From NCBI GenBank assembly GCA_003427395.1, contig BFEA01000124.1, positions 1,304,087 to 1,328,024 of the forward strand: a DNA stretch of 23,938 bases, in the 5' to 3' direction. The number at the start of each line of letters is the position of its first letter. Within the stretch, counting starts at the first letter, position 1. Below are positions 15,772 to 23,935 of this stretch, piece after piece. The stretch comes from Chara braunii (taxonomy: Eukaryota > Streptophyta > Charophyceae > Charales > Characeae). Position numbers and translations under genes: made by a program. The notes under the pieces were generated by a model. That model ran no database searches. It was not told the origin of the DNA and saw only the letters and a list, made by a program, of their open reading frames with translations.

Positions 15772-16598
15772 CAAAAGCAGAATTGCATCACGAGTTTCAC
15801 CAAATAAGAGCACACCTAAAGCTCATGATTGACAATGCTGGAAAAGTCTCATCATCATCAACGAAGAACCAATGTTGATATCCTATCTAGCGCTCGGCGC
15901 CCAGACTACGAATGGCAGATCCTATCTAGCCTAGACTACAATGCCGCTGATGACGTCAACAGATTCCCAAGTACGAGCAGACCTCGGCCAATGCCGCACG
16001 CGTCAAGCACCAGGTACGTCCCTCGTATCACTCACAACCTCGTTCCCCAACTCGTAGATGCCACTTGCACCCAAGGACCACCATGCGCCCCATCCAGCAG
16101 CTCGGCTATGGCTGCCTGCTCCTTCCAGCTCGCCCGTGAGCGCGTGAGCCTGGCAGGCGATAGCGCAGCAGTGCTTGCGCACAAAGCAGCCAGTGCCCGA
16201 ATGTCCAATGCGTGGGCACGCCCTTCCCTATATCGAAGTGGCCTGCTGCTGCGTGGTGTGCTGCGGTACTGGGCCCCGGTCTAGAAGCTTCCGGTAGGCC
16301 CAGGGAGGCTGAGCCTCAGTCCAAAGGAAACAGGCCCAGGGCCTGAGGCGGTTACCAGCACCCAACTGCCCTCAGCCTTTGTTCGGCACTTTGTGTATCC
16401 GGCCCAGGGCCTGCCTTAGTTACATGCAATGAAAGGCAGCCTGGGCATGGGTGCTTCCAACCGACTGGCGCTGCGCAACTGCTTGAATTTCCCCAGTTGC
16501 GGGGGGACCCTGAAATGCCCTGTAGGGCCTCGGTCATGCCTGCCTTCACTTAGGGCGGCCGGCTGTGTGAAAATTGGGCCCTGTAGGGCATATCGAGG
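15772..16598 (-). repeat. 5' long terminal repeat of the gypsy element
   Basis: Direct repeat of 10056-10896 with scattered substitutions and small deletions (a 12-base loss near 16095). In an active copy it would hold the promoter, on the minus strand. No TATA box stands out. Confidence 0.85.
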
Positions 16599-17204
16599 TC
16601 CATTTTGTGTTTCGGTCTTTCGAAATTGCACGCGACCGACACATGGGAAAGGTACTGGTGGTTTAAATCACATGTACCCAAGGGACCTTTGGCCCCCTCT
16701 GGGGAGGCTGTGGCGCAAATGCACATGGACCCGCGTGGCGGACCGACCTTAGAGTGGTTCGATCAGTTGAACGATGGTATCTCATGGTTGTCCTGGTCGT
16801 AGCCCTTTTTTTTTTGTTTTTTTGAAGTAATGGAACATGTGATGAGGACCATGAGGTGAGTTCGGATTTATTTGGCTGAATGATAGAGGTTGGGATCCGG
16901 ACTTCATCACCGCTGTTGTTGAACTCGAATGGTGGATGAATCAGGGCATATACTTACACGAGCACTGTCTTGGATGTATCTGACCGCAATTAAGTCTCGG
17001 CTTGGATGCATCTGACCGCAATGACTGGCCGAAAAACTAGTAGGAAAGTCGTGGTGTGAATATGCCCTCATTCATGACCTGTGTTTAAATTTAGTTCTTT
17101 TTCTAAAAACGGTGCCCGAGGTATTATTGTTTGTCCTTCGGCACCTTTTTCGGAGCTTAACACCTGGCCACCGATTTGCATGACTCTCCCTTCCATCAAG
17201 CACA
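16599..17204. other. Right flank of the gypsy element, no gene seen
   Basis: Contains the dispersed end CATGGGAAAGGTACTGGTGG followed by TTTAA (16643-16666), which matches the inverted-repeat element left of the gypsy insertion (9540-9562), and a T-rich run at 16805-16823. No credible coding frame. Confidence 0.5.
16969..17022. repeat. 22-bp direct repeat, period 32
   Basis: CTTGGATGyATCTGACCGCA followed by AT occurs at 16969-16990 and 17001-17022 with one difference. The following TGACTGGCCG recalls the MITE core. Confidence 0.8.
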
Positions 17205-17760
17205 CAGAGAGGAGGAGAAGGAAGACCAAGGAGGAAGAAGGAAGGAGGAAGGAGGAAAAAGGAAGGAGGAACGAGGAAGAAGGAAGGAGGAAGAAGGAAG
17301 GAGGAAAAAGAAGGCAGAAGAAAGAAGAAGAAGGCAGAAGCAGGAAGAAGAAGTACGAGGAAGAAAGAAGAGAGAAGAATATGGAGAAGGAAGAAGGAAG
17401 AAGAAAGAAGCCGAAGGAGGAGGAAGAAGGGAGAACAAGAAAAAAGGTAGAGGAAAGAAGAAGAGAGAAAGATCAAAAGAAGAAGAAGAAGAAGAAGAAG
17501 AAGAAGAAGAAGAAGAAGAAGAAGAAGAGGAAAATGAGGAAGGAGGAGGAGGGAGGAGGAAGAATGAGGATGGAGGAGGCAGAATGAGGATGGAAGAGGA
17601 CGATGAAGAAGAGAGGCAAGTAGGAAGAAGAAGGACGAGGAGAAAGAAAATGAGAAAGAAGGAGAAGGAAGAAGATGAAGAATAGGGAGAAGAAGACGGG
17701 GAAGAAGGAAGAAGAAGAGAGAGGATGGAGGAGGAAGAAGAGGAAAAAGAGGAAAAAGAC
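17205..17760. repeat. 550-bp polypurine tract, GAA/GGA-rich
   Basis: The plus strand is almost pure purine for about 550 bases, including a GAA run of about 18 repeats near 17476-17527 and GGAAGGAGGAA units near 17235-17320. Charged frames on the plus strand and F/L/S-rich frames on the minus strand merely reflect composition. Mirror-symmetric purine tracts of this kind can form triplex (H-) DNA. Confidence 0.9.
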
Positions 17761-17766
17761 TAGACG

Positions 17767-17835
17767 TGGCAAGGCACGAAGCAACGTCTTCTCTGTCTAT
17801 CCATTGAGTCGTTGGTTCGAATCCAACCTAGGGAG
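17767..17835 (+). pseudogene. tRNA-like fragment with Pol III box B
   Basis: A perfect T-arm is present: stem GTTGG (17811-17815), loop TTCGAAT, stem CCAAC (17823-17827). It includes GGTTCGAATCC, an exact box B. A box-A-like TGGCAAGGCACG lies 46 bases upstream at 17767, the spacing seen in tRNAs. The acceptor arms do not pair (CTAGGGA after the T-arm has no partner upstream) and no anticodon stem forms. It is therefore a tRNA pseudogene or the head of a tRNA-derived SINE. Confidence 0.55.
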
Positions 17836-17878
17836 CTGTTCTGTGTTCAAAATCTTATACGGTCGACCAACATTCTAT

Positions 17879-17903
17879 TCTAATCTAATTTAATTAGATT
17901 AGA
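17879..17903. repeat. 25-bp AT-rich palindrome
   Basis: TCTAATCTAATT, one T, AATTAGATTAGA: a perfect 12-bp inverted repeat with a one-base centre, 52 bases after the tRNA-like fragment. Confidence 0.9.
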
Positions 17904-17995
17904 GGCATTGTACAAGCGCTTTGTTGCTTGCCTCTCTACTCTACTTGTGAAGCAGCCCGCGACCTCTTACGGGCACATCAACAAAACGAGAACAT

Positions 17996-18135
17996 ACAGT
18001 ACAAAATGAAAACGAGAAAGGATGAAGAAGTAAGAGGAGGAAGAAGATGGAGATGAAGAAGAGGAAGGAAGAAGAAGAAGAAGAAAAAGGTGAAGAAGAA
18101 AAAGATGGTGAAGAAGAAGAACGGAGGATGATGAT
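17996..18135. repeat. Second GAA-rich purine block
   Basis: Imperfect GAA/GGAAGAA sequence, shorter and less pure than the tract at 17205-17760; probably of similar origin. Confidence 0.8.
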
Positions 18136-18321
18136 AATAGCGACAAGGATGATGATGGCAGGCCACAGTTTTCCCTTTCTGCGCTTGGTGTGTGCCCAAG
18201 TGCACTACTTCATCTAGGGAAGAATACGAACAAGGGCAAGAACAAAACGAGCGTAGTAGGTTTCTGACTGGAAAAAAAGAGAAGAACTTCTCAGACATCG
18301 TCTTCTGGGTACTGTTTAAGG

Positions 18322-18347
18322 AGGTGATTAAGGGGCGTGCGCGCGCG

Positions 18348-18429
<82 letters not shown>

Positions 18430-18439
18430 NGCGCGCGCG

Positions 18440-18526
<87 letters not shown>

Positions 18527-18539
18527 GGTTTAATCACCT
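18322..18539. repeat. Inverted repeat enclosing (GC)n(GA)n-N-(GC)n(GA)n
   Basis: Two successive compound microsatellites, (GC)12(GA)33 at 18339-18429 and (GC)12(GA)34 at 18431-18523, are separated by a single N at 18430. They are enclosed by the perfect inverted repeat AGGTGATTAA (18322-18331) and TTAATCACCT (18530-18539). The N and the repeated order suggest an assembly join between two reads of one compound repeat. Confidence 0.9.
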
Positions 18540-18620
18540 TTGCCTCCTGTGTAATTGGGCCAACCCCTGCAGATTATCGTTGTCCCCTGAATAGACTGCA
18601 TGGTGATTACAGTGATTCTC

Positions 18621-18692
18621 ACTGTATCTAGACCGAACGTTGCTCCAAATACAGCTATATTGACCGTACATTCTATGTGGGGAAGACAGTGG
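18621..18692. mobile_element. Partial palindromic MITE copy
   Basis: ACTGTATCTAGACCGAACGT, TGCTCCAAATACAGCTATAT, TGACCGTACATTCTATGTGG, GGAAGACAGTGG: core and right arm of the family, left arm missing. Confidence 0.7.
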
Positions 18693-19570
18693 CAAGTAGG
18701 AAGACAGCCTTTCAGCTTTTTTCTGAAGGTAGTATTAGGACTGACTCAAGCAATACTACCTGCAGAATCAGGCCAACCCCAGCGGAGACATTACCACACA
18801 GAAACACTTGCGATTGCTGCTAGATTGTCGACCCAATGGGTTTTCAATCCGCTGGACCAACTGAAAAACGAAGCTGACCAATGTGCATAGCACAGTCGAT
18901 ACACCCCTCCTGAGTTGTTGAATTACAGAGCCAAGTTTGAATCCAGATCCAACCAGATGAACAGAAGAAAATAGCTATGAATTGCATGGGGCCCGTTCAA
19001 TGATGATTATCTCAAGGCTGTTGCCCTTTTCAAAACCAGAAAAAAGTAAAAAGAAAAAAGACACAAAGAAAAAAGAAAAAAGAACAAAGAAACAAAGAAA
19101 AAAAAAAGAAAAAAGAAAAAAGAAAAAGGGCAAGCCAAGGCGGTCGTAGAAGGTATAGTTATTGTGGTTTAAGAGGGGGGAGGAGTAAGGCTACCCCTCC
19201 TGAAAAGTTTGGCGAACCCCTGCAGACAGGAAAATGGGACTCCTGTGATAGATGGATTGTCGTTCCGGCAGACAAAATGAAAAAGAGGGGTGGTCGGGGA
19301 AAGAGAGAGAAAAAAAAAACAGGAAGGAAGGGGTCATTGTGGCTTAAACTGTCGCCCGTTTCTTTTGTTGCTGGGCGCCGAGCCTGACCTGGTATCTGAA
19401 CCGGACCTGGCGGGGGACAGTTTTCTATGCTCCTGGGGTGAACCTTTGCCGGGCCTGCTTTTTTCCGCGAGCCTGGATGGAGCCTCCTACTTCTTACCAA
19501 CCAACTGGGATTTTTCTTGGTTGCTCAGCAGGACTGGTGGTTTAAGAGGAGGAAGACACAAGTCTCTTCA
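18693..19570. other. Gene-free stretch with A/G-rich repeats and TGGY-TTAA ends
   Basis: Contains an AAAAAG/AAAGAAAA block (19040-19130) and three ends of type TGTGGyTTAA or TGGTGGTTTAA (19164-19172, 19338-19347, 19534-19545), like the inverted-repeat element at 9413-9558. CCAACCCCTGCAG-like phrases at 18559 and 19216 repeat. No credible gene. Confidence 0.5.
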
Positions 19571-19573
19571 CTA

Positions 19574-19895
19574 CCGTCTTCAACTGAATAGAACGCCCGG
19601 TCATTATAGCCATAATTGGTGCAATTTTCAGTCCAGATACAGCTATAATGATCGGATGTTCTTTTTTTTTTTTTTTTTATTATTATTAACAGAACCTTAC
19701 GGTTCCGGCTCCTTTTCCATTCTGGGGAGCATCAGTCCGGTTCCTATTCCACCGGCAAGTCAAGCAGACTTACAATGAGAACTCACACACGCACCTCCCC
19801 CTTATGGTGTGCCGACAGTCAAGTAGCTGAGAGGAACAAGCTAGCCCGACCTATCCTTGCAGAAATGACCGGATGTTCTATTCGGGTGAAGACGC
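19574..19895. mobile_element. Palindromic MITE carrying a retroposon insertion
   Basis: The left arm CCGTCTTCAACTGAATAGAA then CGCCCGGTCATTATAGCC, and core GTGCAATTTTCAGTCCAGAT, run to 19662. The right arm finishes only at 19880-19895 (ATTCGGGTGAAGACGC). Removing the 201-bp insertion and one 16-base duplicate leaves 105 bp, the length of the intact copy at 6401-6504. Confidence 0.8.
19663..19863 (-). mobile_element. SINE-like retroposon, about 200 bp
   Basis: Flanked by a 16-base target duplication with one mismatch: AATGATCGGATGTTCT (19647-19662) and AATGACCGGATGTTCT (19864-19879). On the minus strand it ends in TTAATAATAATAAAA and a poly(A) of about 16, with a small hairpin before it (GAACC-GTAA-GGTTC, 19692-19705). 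A 3' hairpin, A-rich tail and long target duplication are typical of SINEs moved by LINE machinery. The head (near 19863) shows no clear Pol III A or B box, so its source RNA is unknown; a 5'-truncated LINE is also possible. Confidence 0.7.
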
Positions 19896-19991
19896 GAGTT
19901 CATGGCTGTTACTTTTTCCTTGGCACATTTCTTTTCTATTCTTTTATCAGGGTCTGTGGTTCTTATCAGTCCATAACAACCAATCAGAGCA

Positions 19992-20003
19992 TGCCACGTG
20001 GCA
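19992..20003. repeat. TGCCACGTGGCA palindrome, copy 3
   Basis: The 12-bp core of the palindrome at 2260 and 2653, here in GAGCATGCCACGTGGCAAAA. A G-box core is present; no gene start is seen nearby. Confidence 0.7.
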
Positions 20004-20239
20004 AAAAACTGCTGGCTTCGGACAAAGATATTGTTTGGTCGAAGCTCCAGATGCGCCCCCTCCACCCCTCCTTACCACGGTGAACAGACTCGTGCATTCA
20101 CTGTTGCCTGTATTTGGATGCTGTAGCATGCACAACAGCGTAGCACCTTCTAGTGTGTGTAACAGTGGTGGTCCTTTTGTTGGGGTGCAAGTAATCAATG
20201 CAAAAATCCGACCGCTGCCCGCTGTGCTAAGAGAGGGGT

Positions 20240-20935
20240 TTTTATGATTTTTACACTGTGAATTGTTGTTGGCTGTTAATGCGCACAAATGCATTCCGAT
20301 TAGTCCACGGCCGCAGAGTAACCTTGAGCGGTATCCGTGCAACCGGTCACTGTAAGAGCGCAGCGATGCACCGCTGCACAATTGTGACCGGAACGTGACT
20401 GCAGACCTTTTCAGACCAGCAGCATATGCACTGCGAATTGTGACCATGAACGCGCACAGATGCATGCATTGCGAATAGTAACCATGAACGCGCACAGATG
20501 CATTCCGGATAGTCCACAACTAGAGGGCTTATGTTTGCTGCACAATCATGACAGGAATGGTTCTGCAGATCTTTTCAGACCAGCAGCATATGCATTGTGA
20601 ATAGTAACTATGAATGTGCACAGATGCATTCCGGATAGTCCACAATCAGAGTGCTAACGATGTTCGAGTTTCAGCCATCGGCATAGTCACTGTGAGAGCA
20701 CAGTGACGAACTGGCACACAATTGCAACGGAAATGTGGCTGTCAAATTTGCCAGATATCAGCAACATATGCATTGTGAACAGTACCTATGAATGTGCGCA
20801 GATGCATTCCAAGATAGCCCAGTGTTAATGTCGAGTGACATCCACACAATTGGTCGACGGCCACCCCAAGAACACAGTGACGAACTGGCACATAATTGCA
20901 ACCAAAATGTGGCTGCAAATCTTGTCGGACGTCAA
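20240..20935. repeat. Diverged tandem repeats, units of 126-209 bp
   Basis: GyGCACAGATGCATTCC (with TAGTCCAC after it) recurs at 20281, 20490, 20616 and 20794. Other shared parts are CAGCAnCATATGCAyTGyGAAnnGTnAC, CACAATTGnnACnGnAATGTGnCTG and CAGACCTTTTCAGACCAGCA. A smaller 38-bp duplication lies at 20427-20498 (TGCAyTGCGAATwGTrACCA). CACAGTGACGAACTGGCACA occurs at 20699 and 20873. Irregular spacing and many substitutions indicate an old array. No coding frame persists across units. Confidence 0.8.
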
Positions 20936-21251
20936 CAGTATTTGTTGGTGTGTGATTGTTTGGTGTGATTGTTTAGAGTTCCGGACGTTGAGAATCTTGG
21001 GCCTTACAAAAGAGACTGATGAAATACAAAGAAATCAGAAAAAAAAAGAAAAAGAAAAGAAAAAAGAAAAAAAAAGAAAGACAGGATGTTGCCACTGCTT
21101 CCTTTCGTCTTATTTCTGTGTTTTTGGTTTCTTTTCTTTTGCATACACGTTCTTAGTCGATAGCTGTGCGAGAATACATGGTATGCAGAAAAAACTTCAA
21201 AGCAAAAAGAGCTAGGCTACCAGAGTGGCCCGGGACCCCACTTGCCTACCA

Positions 21252-21254
<3 letters not shown>
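20936..21254. other. Spacer with A-rich tract, nothing recognised
   Basis: A tandem TTGGTGTGTGATTGTTTGGTGTGATTG phrase (20944-20969) and an AAAAAGAAAAAG run (21038-21080). No supported gene. Confidence 0.5.

Positions 21255-21314
<60 letters not shown>
21255..21314. repeat. (GT)30 microsatellite
   Basis: Uninterrupted GT run of 60 bases. Confidence 0.95.
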
Positions 21315-21315
<1 letters not shown>

Positions 21316-21640
21316 GATGGTGTTTCCTGTGAGACCTCTGAAATTGCTGGTTTTTTTTTTCACATGGCGTTGAGAAAAATGTGTGTTCTTCCGAGGAAAA
21401 GAGGGGGCTCATTTGTGACATTACTTGCAGAGGTAGCGGAAAGTGATGACTGATGGATTGAAAAGTGATGGCTGTTGGTATTTCTTGTCTGTGACATTTG
21501 CCTGGAGCAGCGAATGTGCTGCGTTGCTTCAAGGGAGGTAATGAAAGTTGAGAGCTGGCATCTATACCCGTTTGGAGTTCGTCACTGTGAGTCAGTTATT
21601 TGCTCTCCTTACTGGTCAGCTATGCTTCGCCGCTGAAGCT

Positions 21641-21702
21641 AGCTGCTACGTGAAGTGGTGCAGCTGCTTTGTGAGGTGGTGAGACTGCTACGTGACGTGG
21701 TA
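21641..21702. repeat. Three 20-21 bp direct repeats
   Basis: AGCTGCTACGTGAAGTGGTG, AGCTGCTTTGTGAGGTGGTG and AGACTGCTACGTGACGTGGT stand in tandem. Two carry TACGTG, an ACGT-core motif bound by plant bZIP factors. They lie about 560-620 bases before the host gene start codon, so a promoter role is possible but unproven. Confidence 0.6.
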
Positions 21703-22259
21703 CTTCTCCTGCGGTATCTCGGCCATCAGCGGCGTGAAAGTCGGTGCATGTGGGGCCGAACCCAGTTGTACACGACGGGAAGGACTGGCGATGGTGGCCG
21801 TTGATCCATCCATGTACAACGTAAGAGAGAGGTGACCGGGCATAGATTTAGTGGCTGGAAAGATATGGCAGCACTTGCGAGATGGAGCAGTGGCTGTTGT
21901 GGATGGGCGTCGGGAATGAGCGATTATTGTCTGTAGATGGAAAGGTGTTCTGTACAGTTGATCGACGGACGGATGTTACTTTCTCTCCCTCACTCCCTGA
22001 ATGTGCGTGCGTTCCATTGAGGTTGGCTCTTGTGTCTCTGTGGCCTGTTGTCCGACCAACTGGGTGAATTATGAACTGATGGTTATTACCAAGAACCGCA
22101 CTGCAAACGACAACTCCTGTTTGTCTTTGAAGGAACAGTAGCAGCAAACACCCTCGTGTGTACAGCCAGACCTCCTCCTTTGATTTGTCGAACACTCCCA
22201 TTAAGGCGTAGCAGGGTTTTGTCATCCCATACAGAATCTGTGCAACTGCTTTTTGCTCC
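21703..22259 (+). other. Presumed promoter / 5' leader of the host gene
   Basis: Ordinary, non-repetitive base composition, in contrast to the rest of the window. No TATA box is obvious. An in-frame stop (TAG, 22209-22211) precedes the start codon, so the coding frame does not extend further upstream in this exon. A 5' UTR intron cannot be excluded. Confidence 0.4.
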
Positions 22260-23119
22260 ATGGATACCAGCGGCAGAACAATAGTCGCTGAAATTGGAGA
22301 GAGAGAACCAAGTTACGCTTCAGACCGGTCGCCGTTGCTGGGTCCAAATCACTCTCACAGTGCTCTTCCGTCCTCCCCTACAAATGAAACGTCAAATTCA
22401 CTTGTGTGCTCGAATTGTCAAGTGACCACGTCTTCCCGGCTTGCCCCTTCAATGGGGACCAGCAACCCAAGTACCCTTCCAGTCCGGGCCCCACCACCTA
22501 TCCCTTCCTCACCGGCAGTACCCGCACCCATTCCCCGTGCATCGATTAACCAAGCAACCCCTGCACAACTGGCACACTCTGCGGACCCCGCTTTGTTGGG
22601 GTTGATGTACTCGAACGTCGTCCTCGTGATTGAACTTATCATAACCCTTGCCCAGATAACTGCGTCGGTTGTCGTGTTAGCTATCTCATGGGATACCACA
22701 CGAAAATCGCCCTTGGATGGGTGGATCATCGGGTACACGGTTGGTTGTGTGGCGACTTTGCCACTCCTGTATTGGCGTTACAGACACAGATATGTTAGGC
22801 AACCTGAGCAGCCTGTGGACAGCCTTGTCTCCTTCTCCCGTGTTTCTCTATCACCGTCGGCGGTCACGAGCACATCTTCAGGTATTTTGCACTCAGGTGT
22901 GAGTACGTCTGCCAACAATGATGGCGTTGGAGATGGGTCATCACGCAATCTGTCTTCTGCTAGCGGTAGAAGCGCCTCGGGAGGAGCTTCTTCAAGGATT
23001 GACGACTCGAGGTTTCGCAGAGCAGTTGGGGCCTCAGGAGGGGTGCCATCCCTGGAAACTGTAATTGCGATGGATGGAAGGCAAAGGGTTGTCTTCTCCC
23101 GTCTTCACGATGATACCAG
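22260..23119 (+). CDS. RIE1-like RING E3 ubiquitin ligase, first coding exon (partial)
   Basis: The start is the first ATG after an in-frame stop, in the context CTCCATGG. The exon ends at CCAG|GTGAGT (donor GT at 23120), giving 286 codons plus two bases. The N terminus is Ser/Pro-rich, with an SPLLGP motif near residue 24. Residues 113-175 hold two membrane segments (about 116-143 and 151-172), with YSNVVLVIELI ... VVVLAISWDTTRKSPLDGWI ... GYTVGCV ... YWRYRHR. This layout matches plant RIE1/At1g12760-type E3 ligases: YS-hydrophobic helix, short charged loop, W-I-GY-C helix, then an [E/R]YRxR end. A Ser/Gly-rich segment follows (residues 185-260). Family members continue with two further membrane segments and a C-terminal RING-H2 finger that transfers ubiquitin; those would lie in exons beyond this window. 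The RING is not seen here, so the assignment rests on the N-terminal membrane pair. Confidence 0.6.
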
Positions 23120-23736
23120 GTGAGTCCCAAGTTAGGGACTGAACTCCCCCACTTCTGGCTTTCCCATTTTTTGAAATTCTTTTAGAAAGCTTTCCCCTTT
23201 TTCGCCCATTGACTGTTGGTTTGAGATTTGACCAAAACAAAGAATTTACCGATGCCAGCAGGTATTAAATCATCGCTGCCCCCAATGACGTGTGAGTTCT
23301 GAGGCTGTGCACAAGGAGGCCATTGGACAGTCTGGTAGTGGCCCGGCCATGGCCTTGTGGGGACCACAGAAGAAAGTTGTGGCTGCGAGCTGGGCATTTC
23401 AGATTGTGATTGCGACTGTTCAGGTTGGTTGGGGCACTTTTTTCTTTTGTGGTTGCTCAAGGTTCGCGAATTCCAGCCGTGGGCAAACGAGAGATTTGAT
23501 GAAATAGGTTTGGTTGGGCGCAGTGGCAGTTTCACCAGGGACTTTGTCTAATCGTGAGTACCTTCGGAGTTGTGTAATGCGATGGCCGCTACATGATGTT
23601 TCATTGAGATTAGGCTGTTGGCTGTAACTAGTGCAGATGTCTACTTCTTGAACCATGTATCAAGGCTACAAATCTCATTCATTGTTCCCAGAGAGCAGGG
23701 AATAACAATACAGTGGCACAGTGATAAAGGGATGTG

Positions 23737-23852
<116 letters not shown>

Positions 23853-23860
23853 ACGCACAT

Positions 23861-23935
23861 GTTCGAATATAAGTAAATAGCATGTCGTGAGAGACTATGT
23901 AAAGCGTGTTCAAATACAAGTAAATAGTCTCTCAC
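23861..23935. repeat. 20-bp direct repeat and 11-bp inverted repeat at window end
   Basis: GTTCGAATATAAGTAAATAG (23861-23880) recurs as GTTCAAATACAAGTAAATAG (23908-23927). GTGAGAGACTA (23887-23897) is the exact inverse of TAGTCTCTCAC (23925-23935). Confidence 0.85.

Larger units (their letters stand above)
10056..16598 (-). mobile_element. Ty3/gypsy LTR retrotransposon, decayed
   Basis: Two direct repeats of about 830 bp bracket a minus-strand series gag, protease, RT, RNase H, integrase. The domain order RT-RNase H-integrase defines Ty3/gypsy, and the integrase ends in a chromodomain-like segment. In the reading direction the 5' repeat is at the right (15772-16598) and the 3' repeat at the left (10056-10896). 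The repeats differ by roughly 4-5% by eye, so the insertion is old. The coding part has four internal TAG codons, several single-base frameshifts, a deletion in the integrase core and lost catalytic residues. I found no target-site duplication (TTGAAC outside left, TCCATT outside right), no TG...CA ends and no clear primer-binding site. Confidence 0.85.

Noticed and set aside
17081-17784. Long K/E/R-rich frames on plus and F/L/S-rich frames on minus
   Set aside because: Products of the polypurine tract; open because purine triplets rarely form stops. No domains.
17760-17836. Functional tRNA gene
   Set aside because: The T-arm is perfect, but the acceptor and anticodon stems do not form.
18192-18594. 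RERERE/RARARA and LSLSLS frames
   Set aside because: Translations of the compound GC/GA microsatellite, including an N.
21882-22261. Short frames on both strands upstream of the host gene
   Set aside because: No recognisable domains and no clear start context; probably leader or promoter DNA.
23346-23507. Second membrane exon of the RIE1-like gene
   Set aside because: The hydrophobic stretch does not match the family's next segments and lacks a convincing acceptor site before it.
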